Shown: positions 34,820 to 44,790 of the stretch, one piece after another
How the letters are laid out: every line of letters begins with the position of its first letter
Numbering within the stretch: the first letter of the stretch is position 1
Translations under genes and position numbers: made by a program
From: Atrina japonica
Taxonomy: Eukaryota > Mollusca > Bivalvia > Pterioida > Pinnidae
Assembly: GCA_030159075.1 (NCBI GenBank)
Contig: BROG01000511.1
Coordinates: 124,001-188,000, forward strand
DNA length: 64,000 bases
Reading direction: 5' to 3'
The notes under the pieces: model-generated
What the model saw: the letters and a program-made list of their open reading frames with translations, nothing else
Databases searched by the model: none
What the model was told of the DNA's origin: nothing

Positions 34820-35045
34820 AAATGTTTTACGCCACAATTAACATTTGTTCATTTATATGGTGGCGATCAGATTAAATGATACTGTAGGCACAATGTACCG
34901 GGAAAGAGACCATCTGCCTTCCACAGGTAAACTGGCAAACTGTCCCACAAAATTCAGATTAGGTTTCAATGAGGTTCGAATCTGCGCTGACCAGATATGA
35001 AAGACTTTATGGTTTAAATCGCGATACTCTAACCACTCAGCCACT
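34820..35045 (-). mobile_element. tRNA-derived SINE, near full length
   Basis: Inverted copy: GTTTTACGCCACAATTAACA, TATATGGTGGCGATCAG, GCACAATGTACCGGGAAAGA, GGTAAACTGGCAAACTGTCC, then the tRNA-like head with box B (GAGGTTCGAATCTGCGCTG) and box A (CGCGATACTCTAACCACTC). Confidence 0.82.
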
Positions 35046-36019
35046 TAATGAGATAATGGGTGTCAATGTTACATATTAAGTTTTGTATATATGGTGAATA
35101 TCAGAATTTTGATATATATTTTGTGACCATTATGTAATATATACGCATGCGTATTGCATTACGAAATCTATTATTATGACTATAACGTTCTCATTATATT
35201 TCCTAATGACGGCGCATGTACTGGAGTGCTTAACCTTACACTGACGTTATAATTATACAAATCATGTCTACGTAAATCATGTGCACGTATGTACAAACCG
35301 GTGGTACCATTTAGATATTTAGAGGTGACAGGGTTAAATCATTATGCTCTGATAATTGTCCAATTCATATTACCTGGTGGTGTGAAGTCTCATGAACTCT
35401 TTCTTGACCTATCGAGTTTACTCTTCCAACCTTAAGTATGTAGATGGCATGCTGTTTTCTAATGTCAAGATAAGTCTATTATGGTCGGTAGGGTTTAAAG
35501 GGTTAAAATTCTAAGTAATTCAACATAATGAGAATTAAATTACACTGGCAATAGCGATCGTTCTTTCTTGTTACCATAGCTTCGAGTGTCCAATGGGTTC
35601 TAAAACGTCTTAACCAAAAATTTAGTAGGGTCATCTTTATGATAACAAAAACATGTGTAAACGCCATTTAAGTGAAGCCTGTCTAAACTGAAAAGTGAGT
35701 ATAACCATCTGTATGATATTCAAAATGTTATTCCACTTATGTGCTTATGTGCTGCGGACAATACTTTCCATATATTTACGCAATAGATATCCTTTAACTG
35801 TCATAATTAAGTTGACACATCCCAAATTTACTACTGTCATTTCAACAATGATCATTACATTTATGTTATAAACATTTGCATATACATTTTATAAATTAAG
35901 AATACTGTTAGTTGACTTCTTTTAAAAATTCCACTTAGGTCCAATTTTGTGGCTTTTGCATAGATAGTGATCAGATATAGATAGCATTGGGGTAGTAAAA
36001 GTGTTGTCTAATTATGAAT
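35046..36019. other. Spacer, nothing recognised
   Basis: No gene seen. GGTGACAGGGTTAAATC near 35325 and AGGGTTTAAAGGGTTAAA near 35490 might be ends of an unrecognised repeat. Confidence 0.4.
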
Positions 36020-36229
36020 AGAGTTGTACGGCACACATTTTAGTTATATTTCATTTGGACTTGACTGTGGACTCACGATGGGTGTGACCGTTCGACAAGG
36101 GATGTTTACTCCTCCATGGCACCTGATCCCACCTCTATGTTTCCAGCGGTCCGTGTTTGTCCATTTTTGCTGGATTTGTATCGATGTCCTGGACATTCTA
36201 AAGATTTATATTTTGGTATCTGAGATGTT
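36020..36229 (+). mobile_element. Family A tail
   Basis: Plus-strand copy from the TTTCATTTGGACTTGACTG block through CTCCTCCATGGCACCTGATC and CGGTCCGTGTTTGTCC to TTTTGGTATCTGAGATGTTG, abutting an inverted SINE. Confidence 0.88.
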
Positions 36230-36430
36230 GTATATATTATATGATGGTGTAAGAGATACTCTGATTACAATTTACCCGTGGAGAGATCACAGGCCTCCTG
36301 CAAGTAAACCGGCAAATGTTCTAAGAAAAATCAGACTAGGTTCCAGCGGGGATTGAACCTGCGCTGACCATAAGTGAAAGACTTCGTGGTTCAAAGAGAG
36401 ATGCTTTAATTATTTGGCCACCGAGGCCCC
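36230..36430 (-). mobile_element. tRNA-derived SINE abutting a family A 3' end
   Basis: Inverted SINE with GGAGAGATCACAGGCCTCCT, GCAAGTAAACCGGCAAATG, box B (GGGGATTGAACCTGCGCTGA) and the head end ATTATTTGGCCACCGAGGCC. Confidence 0.78.
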
Positions 36431-36479
36431 AGTCTAATTCATAACCATTATTCAATTGATCACTGTCTGATTGCCACGT

Positions 36480-36710
36480 GTTATTGCCTCATCCTGGGAC
36501 ATATATATTATAAACATTACACCAAAGTTATATTGTTCAAGACGATCGTTTCAGTCAATTAGACTATATCAGTTGAGCTCCAATTTTAAACATATTTTCT
36601 AAAGGGAAAGTGGTATAATACAAGGCCAAATAATAAATCTAAATGAGTAGCCAAATCCGTCTAAGAGTAATCACTGTAAAAAATGACCATCTTAGCTTTT
36701 GAATAATTTA
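36480..36710 (+). mobile_element. Family B dispersed repeat
   Basis: Contains ACACCAAAGTTATATTGTTC, AAGACGATCGTTTCAGTCAA, CAGTTGAGCTCCAATTTTAA, AAAGTGGTATAATACAAGGC and CAAATCCGTCTAAGAGTAA. The same order is seen at 50.93-51.12 kb. No coding capacity. Probably a non-autonomous DNA element or SINE; ends not determined. Confidence 0.75.
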
Positions 36711-36904
36711 GAATTTAAATAGTGTTGTCAGTGCCAAATATTACTTTAGTATAAGATTATCAGCTGGTACCGAAATACCAGATATCTTTTGTCGAATGTT
36801 CACATGGTTAATGACCATTTTCATTATACATAACTGTGGTATAATGTTTATCGTATTTGCAACCACTGGATCGTTGTCGACATCACTGATGGTAAACCGT
36901 TTAA

Positions 36905-37235
36905 GTCAAAATTATTTCGATTTTTTCTACTATTACTTGATATACAGTAACAAATAACAGCTATAAATAGGCATAAAAATCTAATATTCCTATATATTTT
37001 GTGAAAATAAGGTAAACTCCAGTGTTGTATTCATATACAAATACAACTACATGTAGTTAGGTTGAAATGATAAATTTCAATTTTAAAAATGTCATACCTG
37101 AGTTTCTCAAACAATTTTCGAATATAATAATTTATGAATTTTATGCCTGTGTATATCTTTTTTCTTTTTGTTATTATATAACAGACTAAGTAATAAAACC
37201 TGAAAAAAGAGAAATAACACTGCTAATGCCCCTTT
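36905..37235. mobile_element. Family C dispersed repeat
   Basis: Shares ACTTGATATACAGTAACAAA, TATGCCTGTGTATATC and an end with GCTAATGCCCCTTTAAG with sequence at 48.79-49.14 kb and about 32.95-33.01 kb. Assigned by eye; ends are approximate. Confidence 0.5.
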
Positions 37236-37259
37236 AAGAAATATTTCGAATGGATAGCA

Positions 37260-37575
37260 CCGCTTAAATTCTTAACTCCTCAAAAGATAAGATAGTAATC
37301 TTTTTGGGTGGATACTCTTGCACGGATTAAGGAATACATTAAGGAATACATTCAGGCTATTGATACCACTTATTCTTTCGAAAATTCTACATCTATAATA
37401 TAGAAAAAAAATCTCAGACACCAAAGTATAAAACTTTAGGATGTCCAGGATAGAGATACCAATCTGGTTAATACAGTTTTATCTGCACTATCTACTTGAA
37501 TTTGGAGCTCAACTAATGAAATCTAATTGACAGAAACGATCGTTTTGAGCATTATAACTTTGGTATTATGTTAAT
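37260..37575 (-). mobile_element. Family B copy interrupted by a family A 3' end
   Basis: The inverted family B sequence (GGAGCTCAACTAATGAAATC, TTGACAGAAACGATCGTTTT, AACTTTGGTATTATGTTAAT) lies at 37500-37575, with related sequence upstream at 37265-37350. A minus-strand family A end (CAGACACCAAAGTATAAAAC, AGGATGTCCAGGATAGAGAT) lies between them at 37405-37480. Confidence 0.65.
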
Positions 37576-38039
37576 ATTATTCACAATTGCATATGATCAT
37601 ATTGACTCATGTGTTGAAGTAATAAAGATATAATGAATTGTGAAAATTAAAGTAGATTTATCTATTGAATAAATAGGAAATTTTTATTGTATTTCATTTC
37701 ACGTGTTTAATAGTGTCCCTTAGTATATTGTCAGGTGATAGTCAATTTATTTATAATTTTTTCGAAAATTCGACTTGAAAATACCTTCTTCGAATTAGAA
37801 GAGTAGAAGTAACTTAGAAACCTCTACTGCGTCAATTCTCTGCAATATTGATATTGAAAATCCCATCGTTGTCGGCGCCAACCCTCTTTTCACCATAGTG
37901 CGTCTTGATTGGGAATGCACTTTTTGATACAAAGCAATAATTAAGATTTTCCAGGTAATAGAAATATTTTATTCTAATAAATACATATTTTATAATATTT
38001 TGAGGAGGAGCGCGTATTGCATTTTTTGCATTTATACAT
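37576..38039. other. Spacer downstream of gene 1, nothing recognised
   Basis: No gene or known repeat was seen. Confidence 0.4.
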
Positions 38040-38110
38040 TCTGAGTGAGATGCCTACTCCGTGGCACCTGATCCCTTACGCGGATTTTCCAAATGTCCGT
38101 GTCAAATAAT
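38040..38110 (+). mobile_element. Family A tail fragment
   Basis: Short piece: TACTCCGTGGCACCTGATCC, TTTTCCAAATGTCCGTG. Confidence 0.6.
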
Positions 38111-38276
38111 ATTTATTATGTCTGTATTTTTTTATTGCACAGTTTAAGATCTATGTTTTATATTGCAAGGAACAAATATAGGCCGAAATGCATGATCCTT
38201 GTACGCCCATGTATAGAAAATGTTTACAAACATAAATCGTGTGAAAAATAAAAATCCATGAACAAAGGAGCGATAT

Positions 38277-38282
38277 TTTATT
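38277..38282 (-). terminator. Candidate poly(A) signal of gene 1
   Basis: AATAAA on the minus strand, 84 bp past the gene 1 stop codon (38366-38368). Plausible 3' end signal, but AATAAA is common in AT-rich DNA. Confidence 0.5.
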
Positions 38283-38365
38283 TCAAAGTAAAGATTATGG
38301 CCTAACCTCTTGATGTACACGAGAGCATATGTTTACCTTTTTGATTTCCAATTTTTCAGAATTTA

Positions 38366-39873
38366 CTAAGAAAGAAGACCGTCACCACGACGATTCGGAT
38401 TGGTTTCGGGAATTACAGAAGATTTATTTGGCCCGACTACAGGTATTATCCTAACGTCATCATTAGCGCTGCTATTTTTTCCTGGAGGACTCTTTTGTTT
38501 GTATTCCACACTATTTGTATTCTCTATTACCTTAGCTCCCTGCAAATTGTTGACGTCGACTGCAGACGCGATCCCTTCTCTACTGAAAGAACTTGGGAGA
38601 CTTCCACGGGACATTTTTGCCGAAAGGGAAGAACCGATGTCACATGTACAGATACACAGGTAACGTGGACAGTTATTTTTTCCATCTGCACATTCTAACT
38701 CACAGATCATTGAAAGAATAGAAAATGATCCATATATTGTAGAATGTTTCTCCCTGTAGCGAGGTTTACAATTCTGTTTTTCTGGGGGACATTTTGTGCT
38801 ATAAGGTGAGTTCGAGTTTATCTTTAAGCCCTTGCGTAACTCTCTGGAGGCCATGACTGCTGGTTCCCTGTCAAATTCTATTTTCATTTTATGATTCTCT
38901 GGTAATTCGAAAAAAGCACTTCTGTTATTAGCAGATTTCAGTGTTTGCTGCATTCTTAATTGTGACAATGCGATATTCCTACGTCCATTTCTGAAACTGT
39001 TTGAAGAAATAGCATCTTGCACTTGAGTATTCCTATTAAATGTGTTATATGCAGTGTTAGCATTTTGACCAAATCCTAACTTTGTCGTCTGCATATTCTG
39101 TGCCCCTCCAACAATAGGTACGCGCGGTGATGCATAAAAACGCTCTGCACCAACGGGTTGGATGTTTACAGGAACATTTTGTTGGGATGCAGTAAATGAA
39201 GCAGGGTCAATTGGAACAACATTAGGTAGTTGCTGTAACTGTATAGGAACCGGAAGTGAATTAAATTGAATTGGCACAACCTGTTGAGGCGGGGCGACTT
39301 GAGGAAATGCTGCAAACTGCACGGGGACGACAGGTTGCACTGGGACTGTTTGCTGAATCGGAGCAGCCTGAACCTGCTCTACGGGAACAATAGGCTGCAA
39401 TTCCATTCGCGACTGAGGTACCATTTGCATATTGGGCGGCAAGAACTCTACAGGTTGCATCTGACGAGCATCATATGGTGTAGACATTCGTTCATAATTT
39501 GTCAATACAAATTGAGGTTGGGAATTAAAATTAGTTGCAGAACCTTGTAGAGTTCCAGCTCCCGCATTTTGTAGTAGCCCTAACCCAAGAAGCAAACCCA
39601 ACGGCCATAAACCCGCCGCAGCTAAACCTGTCGTCACCGCTGCTCCACCAATCGCGGGTACCAATGGGGCTACGACAGGAACAGCAAGTTTGGAGGTTTT
39701 GGGCGATTTTGTGTTCTTAGCTGTTTTCTTATCGAGTGAGCCGCTCGATGTATCTTTCGTATCCACACCCGGATTAGTTGTTTTCCCTGGGACAATGATT
39801 GACGGTATATGATGGTTTTGCGTCGTTTGTATTTGTGGTGTAGGCGTAGTTGTCCATGTGACTTCAGAATTGC
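38366..39873 (-). CDS. Gene 1, exon 4: linker, hydrophobic block, Pro/Gln/Val-rich region and shared 8-Cys module
   Basis: Last exon (501 codons plus stop) of the four-exon gene 1, which encodes 766 residues. The acceptor TTGACCTTGCAG|GC joins exon 3 in phase 1. In order (protein numbering): a Thr-rich linker from about 265; a hydrophobic Ala/Gly/Leu block around 327-375 (ending WPLGLLLGLGLLQN), which might be a membrane segment or a silk-like block; a Pro/Val/Gln-rich region around 422-492; then the conserved module at about 585-675 (FFELPENHKMKIEFDREPAV, later eight cysteines C-x6-C-x21-C-x3-C-x6-C-x4-C-x-C-x-C). It ends in RRGDGLLS, so an RGD tripeptide lies five residues from the C terminus. 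The module also occurs in gene 2 but matches no family I know. An extracellular matrix role is inferred from composition. Confidence 0.88.
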
Positions 39874-40607
39874 CTGCAAGGTCAAGAAGTAACAAATGTA
39901 AATATCACAGATACAAAAGTATTAACCATAGGGATGTTAAGTCGATAATATACGACTTTGGATGAACACGGACAATTGAAATATCAGTATACCTGTCGAC
40001 CAATCACATTCACCATGAGTCTATGGTCAAATTCAAATACATGTACAAATAATTGAGGGATATATCAACATCATATTCAGTATAGAGAAATCGACAATCA
40101 CTATCGAGAAGGCAATTCAACATCTCAATTAGAACAATAAGATAATAGAAAAATTCAAAAGAATAATGAAGAGGTACCAATGAATATTCGAAACTCAAAC
40201 AGTAATTACAAACAGAGTTTTTGTGAAATTTTTACTTTAATAGTGTTTCCCAATATCCTTGAGACAAAAACTTATTAGTAGATGGTTTGCCTCTGCATTT
40301 GTGGTCAGTGTATAAATGCCATGAAATTAAATGCATATATAAATATATAAGTATATATGCCGAAGTTTTACTCTTTAGGATGACCAGGAAACGATATACA
40401 AATCTGGTGACTTTTGAACAAACATGAACCGCGAATTTTGAACAAACATGAACCTCTGAAAATCCAGACGTAGGATCAGGTGCCATAGAGGAGTAAGCAT
40501 CCCCGTTGACCGATAAAAAGCATTGAATCTTAAAACAGACAAAACAAGACTTGTTCAAATTTACTCAGACCAATTTGGTCCTCATGTACATTAGAATAGT
40601 AACTTAC
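39874..40607 (-). other. Gene 1 intron 3, containing family A tails
   Basis: Bounded by CATTCGG|GTAAGTT and CTTGCAG|GC. It holds two minus-strand family A pieces, at about 39895-40060 (CAGATACAAAAGTATTAACC on the plus strand) and 40350-40530 (TATGCCGAAGTTTTACTC, AACATGAACCTCTGAAAATC, GGATCAGGTGCCATAGAGG). The 3' end of the first is only about 22 bp from the acceptor AG. Confidence 0.75.
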
Positions 40608-40811
40608 CCGAATGTGAATCAGCAGCGTGGTCATGATTGTCTCCATGGTCAGTGCTGACATAATCCGAGTTATATTCCGGCCAAGCAAAATCATCAGGGA
40701 ATGCTTCATCTTTCTTGATGATTCTGAAGTCTGCACAGTTTACAAATACAGGTTGAGGACCGTATCCAACGCCACATTTTTTTGTGGTTTCATCACAGTT
40801 GTTTGCTTCCT
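40608..40811 (-). CDS. Gene 1, exon 3: end of the LPMO-like domain and acidic/His-rich linker
   Basis: Acceptor TTACATTTCAG|AG and donor TTCGG|GTAAGTT, with the exon entering and leaving in phase 1. It begins EEANNCDETTKKCGVGYGPQ and continues PVFVNCADFRII, which corresponds to the CG.GPQE.F..CADI signature ending AA15 LPMO domains. Then FPDDFAWPEYNSDYVSTDHG and a His/Asp-rich tail (DNHDHAADSHS). The counterpart in gene 2 (exon at 58322-58540) has the same NCAD and DYNSDY landmarks. The histidines here follow the domain and do not correspond to the copper brace. Confidence 0.88.
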
Positions 40812-40827
40812 CTGAAATGTAATATAT

Positions 40828-41115
40828 AAAAATTACAGATCTTCACGATGTCCAAGATACAATATACAAATCTGGTGAATATTGGACAAACACGAACCTC
40901 TGGAAATCCAGAGGTGGGATCAGGTACCATGGGGGAGTAAGCATACCCTATTAACCAGCCACATTCGCCACTAGCCTATAGTCAAAATCAAATGAAATAA
41001 ACGAGGAATAAATCCTCGTCAACAAGCGCTGTCGAACGGGTAACTTAACATTTCATTTAGTGAAATAGATTAATTGCAAACGAGACAATTATACTGACCG
41101 TAAAATTTCAAAATC
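40828..41115 (-). mobile_element. Family A tail ending next to the exon 3 acceptor
   Basis: Same orientation as gene 1. Plus-strand landmarks: ATCTTCACGATGTCCAAGAT, TGGACAAACACGAACCTCTG, AGAGGTGGGATCAGGTACC, CATTTAGTGAAATAGATTA, TATACTGACCGTAAAATTTC. Its 3' end lies about 16 bp from the AG of the exon 3 acceptor (AG at 40812-40813). Confidence 0.85.
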
Positions 41116-41339
41116 ATGATCATACATGCAGGAAAGAAATCTGAAACCCTCTTTTGTCCTTTAGAAACATGGTGTCCAGTTAACAAGAGAACGACTTATA
41201 GTAGTAACATGGACACTGTGTGATATTTGTGTGGGGGCAAAAGTAATAATTGTACATACTGATGACGACACCATATGGCAACCTAATTCATCTGGCGACT
41301 GACAGTGGTCAGGATACTGTAACTCATTTGAAAACCGAC

Positions 41340-41850
41340 CAACAGAGGTCATGACATTCTAATTATCTGAATATCAACAGAGGTCATGACATTCTAATTA
41401 TCTGAATACCAGAGGTCATGACATTCTTATTCCTCTGAAGACCGACAGAGGTCATGACATTCTAATTATCTGAATACCAGAGGTCATGACATTCTTATTC
41501 CTCTGAAGACCGACAGAGGTCATGACATTCTAATTATCTGAATACCAGATGTAATGACATTCTTATTCCTCTGAAGACCGACAGAGGTCATGACATTCTT
41601 ATTCCTCTGAAGACCGACAGAGGTCATGACATTCTTATTCCTCTGAAGACCGACAGAGGTCATGACATTCTAATTATCTGAATACCAGATGTAATGACAT
41701 TCTTATTCCTCTGAAGACCGACAGAGGTCATGACATTCTAATTATCTGAATACCAGATGTAATGACATTCTTATTCCTCTGAAGACCGACAGAGGTCATG
41801 ACATTCTAATTCATCTAAAGACCCACAGAAGTCAAGGAATTTTGTAACTG
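41340..41850. repeat. Compound minisatellite, two monomer types
   Basis: Units all starting AGGTCATGACATTCT come in two types: about 31 bp ending AATTATCTGAATACCAG, and about 36 bp ending TATTCCTCTGAAGACCGACAG. They alternate irregularly as a dimer of about 67 bp. Diverged copies continue to about 42150, past the MITE. Confidence 0.92.
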
Positions 41851-41903
41851 GAAGAGATCATGGCATTCTAATTCATTGGTGACTGGAAGAGGTCATGACA
41901 TTC

Positions 41904-42077
41904 CATAGGCGTCGGAAGCAAATTGAAAGTGGGGGGGGGGGGGGCTAAACCAACTTAAAACACACACACACGCCAGAAACGTCTGGGGGCTAAGCCCCAA
42001 TTTTCAACACTTATGTCTATCTTTGCAAAAAAAGTGGGGGGCTAAGCCCCCTAGCTTCCCCGGTTCCGACGCCTATG
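41904..42077. mobile_element. 174-bp MITE with perfect 14-bp inverted ends and 5-bp target duplication
   Basis: Starts CATAGGCGTCGGAA and ends TTCCGACGCCTATG. CATTC directly flanks both sides (41899-41903 and 42078-42082), and the host sequence is a unit of the surrounding minisatellite, which gives the empty-site sequence. It has a G18 run and two AAGCCCC motifs with internal inverted symmetry (GGGGGCTAAGCCCC). No coding capacity. Confidence 0.88.
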
Positions 42078-42431
42078 CATTCTAAATCATCCGAAAACCG
42101 ACAAATGCCATGACATTCTTATTCAACTGAGACTGGAAGAGGTCATTTGGCTATCTATCGACGTCAGTAGAACAGGAATACTATTTAACCAAGAGAAATT
42201 AGTGAAGTCATAAGCGATTAGCAGAGTTTTATGATACCAGTGTCGATCGACATTTTATTCTAGAAGACAGACATAAAATCCTTTGCGATAAAATATTTTT
42301 TGTTTTGATGAGTAACATAATCATAGCCCACTCTTATGTTTTATGAAATATTAATCAGAAACACCAGCAACTGGTGGTTATTTCCAACTTAGCACCCCTG
42401 TGTAGTAATTAAATGAACAAAAAAGCATTAC

Positions 42432-42822
42432 CTGTTACCCACGTCCATTGCATCGTACAGGAATCACACGTGAGCCCAGGAGGCAACTGAAGGGGAATGT
42501 TGACATCATTTGACAGTGGGAACACTTGTATTTCAGACAAATTAGGATTTCCAGCAATTTTCAAAATATTTTCATCAAAACATTGCTGTGTTTCAGTTTC
42601 CTTATTCGTCATGTCACAAACTTTGAACTGGTAATAGCCGCCATTGCCGCTCTTGACCCCTTCCATGACCTCAATAGTGACGTTGATCACTGACCCTTGT
42701 CTATATATGAAAGTAGGAGTTCTACTTCCGACATACTTTCCATCGGGGCTTTTGTTATCCTGACTTCCACCCAGGGAGTCGCCGCATACACCACATTTAC
42801 TCTTAATTTCATCTGCTTTCAT
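42432..42822 (-). CDS. Gene 1, exon 2: LPMO-like (AA15-type) domain core without the copper-binding His
   Basis: Acceptor ATCGTTTTAG|ATG and donor AACAG|GTAATGC, entering in phase 0 and leaving in phase 1. Landmarks of the AA15/chitin-binding type-4 fold are clear: KCGVCGDSLGG, then DGKYVG, an aromatic beta-strand with YRQGSVINVTIEV, GGYYQFKVC, QQCFDENILKIAG and IPLQLPPGLTCDSCTMQWTW. Active AA15 enzymes carry the second copper ligand in a T-A-N-H-x-G motif just before the G-Y-F-x-F strand. Here that segment reads EGVKSGNGGYYQF, and this exon encodes no histidine at all. LPMOs oxidatively cleave chitin or cellulose; this protein is predicted to be inactive but could still bind polysaccharide. 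Confidence 0.9.
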
Positions 42823-42984
42823 CTAAAACGATATAAAAACCAATCTTCATATTTTGGCAAAATTATTTACAAACAAGCTTTGCATCCATTATTATATATT
42901 TTCTGCAAAATTAAGAAGTAAATGTATACCCCAATCCATTGAATCATAAAATTCTACTCACCCTCTCTTGTGTTGAGCAAGATA

Positions 42985-43110
42985 AATATATAAAATTCAC
43001 AGATACCAAAGGTTCATAAGATAATATACAAATCAAATTAAAATTGTACACATACGAACCCGTGTGTGTGTCTGTGTGTGTGTCTGTGTGTGTTTGTGTG
43101 TGTGTGCGTA
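42985..43110 (-). mobile_element. Family A tail fragment leading into a (TG)n tract
   Basis: CACAGATACCAAAGGTTCAT and AATTGTACACATACGAACC on the plus strand, followed directly by a TGTGTG/TCTG microsatellite (about 43062-43110). Confidence 0.65.
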
Positions 43111-43800
43111 TGTGTACTCCATCAATTTTTTATATCATGTTCAGTATATTTATTTGTAAAGATTATTATTTCTTCAGATTTATATGTTATCGTTTATAAA
43201 TACCGGTAAATTTCTATGAAGTACCAAATTTATTTTAAACTAAATTAACTACTATTATAATGCAAGTTTGAAAAATTTCAAATTCAAATTATCTATGGCG
43301 TTCCAATTCATTATTGGTTTAGGTATTTTCTCTTTGAAATTTACTAGATCCGTACAATTGTTTATTTCCCTAATCATAGATAAATAGAGTTTTCACATGA
43401 AATGGAATACCCGAAACATTACGTTACAGTCAATCATTTTAATGTTAAGGAATGTCAATTACTTTTTATTCCAAAAAAAATGCAAAAATCATATTTCACG
43501 TAAACTAATTATAATTGTAAGTGTTGTTTAGGTAAGGATTGTTTATCTTTTAAAATGTCACCTCGCAACGTAAAATTCTTCTTGTACTATTCCATTATAA
43601 AGCAGATTTATTTATTATTTAATTTCAATTGTTAATTATAAAATACTTTCATCTTTGCAGTTTATTCAATACGATAAACCATGCCAAAAGTTCTTCCCAC
43701 GGACATGAACAACTTCCAAAACATATCACCACGATTGTCCCTCCCCCCTTTTATATTCTTTTCATTCTTTAGTATTTAAAAAAGTGATAAAATCATATTC
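43111..43800. other. Intronic AT-rich sequence, nothing recognised
   Basis: No exon or repeat was seen. Confidence 0.4.
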
Positions 43801-43818
43801 ATCATCCAACGTCCACCA

Positions 43819-43908
<90 letters not shown>
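43819..43908. repeat. (TA)n(GA)n compound microsatellite
   Basis: A TA tract followed by a GA tract, directly before a family A tail. Confidence 0.97.
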
Positions 43909-43910
<2 letters not shown>

Positions 43911-44145
43911 GTCTTTTGGTTGGCGGTTGTTGTGATGAGGATTCATTCCTCTCGTATTTCATTTGGACTTGACTGTGGACTCACGGCGGTATGACTGGTC
44001 GACAGTGGATACTTACTCCTTCATATGGCACCTGATCACATCTCTTGCTTTCTAGAGGTCCGTGTTTGTCCATTTTTACCAGATTTGTATCTATACCTTG
44101 GACATCCTAAAGGTTTATGCTTTGGTATTTAAGATTTTATATACA
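43909..44145 (+). mobile_element. Family A tail flanked on both sides by microsatellites
   Basis: Plus-strand copy: TTGGTTGGCGGTTGTTGTGA, TTTCATTTGGACTTGACTGT, ACTCACGGCGGTATGACTGG, CCGTGTTTGTCC, ending TTTGGTATTTAAGATTTTAT and passing straight into the TA tract at 44155. Confidence 0.87.
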
Positions 44146-44147
44146 AG

Positions 44148-44154
<7 letters not shown>

Positions 44155-44224
<70 letters not shown>
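44155..44224. repeat. (TA)n microsatellite
   Basis: Pure TA tract just after a family A 3' end. Confidence 0.97.
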
Positions 44225-44227
<3 letters not shown>

Positions 44228-44404
44228 CAGACCAGATTATTTATTTTCTTCATTTTAGTCATGTGGTCAGAACTGATAATATATTGCAGTGACATTTTTC
44301 AAATGGGGAGTCAAAGGGGGGTAACATGTTTATGTACTTTTCAAAAGTGTTATAAGATACAAACCTCACTTCACATTGGATTATTGTGGGGTAAGAGTGT
44401 GATA

Positions 44405-44645
44405 AGAAATCCTTAGTGGTTAGGGCATTGCGCCTTGAACCATAAAGTCTCCTCTGATCAGTGAAGATTTGAGCCCCGCTGGAACCTACGTTGATTTTTG
44501 TGAGAAAGTTTGCTAGTTTACTTGCTGAAGGCCGGTGATCTCTTCCCAGATACAATGTAATCAAGTTCTCTCCGCTTATAAAGACAGGTTGACATATAAC
44601 TGAAAAAATGTTGAGTGCGGTGTAAATCAGTTTAGAGATATTGTT
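44405..44645 (+). mobile_element. tRNA-derived SINE, near full length
   Basis: Head with box A-like TAGTGGTTAGGGCATTGCGC and box B-like GAAGATTTGAGCCCCGCTGG, then the SINE body (GAGAAAGTTTGCTAGTTTAC, CAATGTAATCAAGTTCTCTC) and end (TGTTGAGTGCGGTGTAAATC). Confidence 0.82.
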
Positions 44646-44790
44646 TGGCTTTGTATGATACCACTTTATCTTTAGAAAATACACATACTTTTCAAACTGG
44701 AGCTCAACTGATGAAGTCTAATTGACAGAAACGATATCATCTTGAGCCATATAACTTTGGTATTATGTTTATAATATTCAAAATTTTAAT
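44646..44790 (-). mobile_element. Family B dispersed repeat, inverted copy
   Basis: TGATACCACTTTATCTTTAG, GAGCTCAACTGATGAAGTCT, TTGACAGAAACGATATCATC, AACTTTGGTATTATGTTTAT: the reverse complement of the copy at 50.93 kb. Confidence 0.75.

Larger units (their letters stand above)
40812..42431 (-). other. Gene 1 intron 2, containing a family A tail, a minisatellite and a MITE
   Basis: Bounded by ACAG|GTAATGC and ATTTCAG|AG. It holds a minus-strand family A tail (40828-41115), a compound minisatellite (41340-41850) and a 174-bp MITE (41904-42077). Confidence 0.8.

Noticed and set aside
38400..39720. Plus-strand frames opposite gene 1 exon 4
   Set aside because: Antisense shadows of the real exon, which is supported by splice phases, a paralogue and a conserved Cys module.
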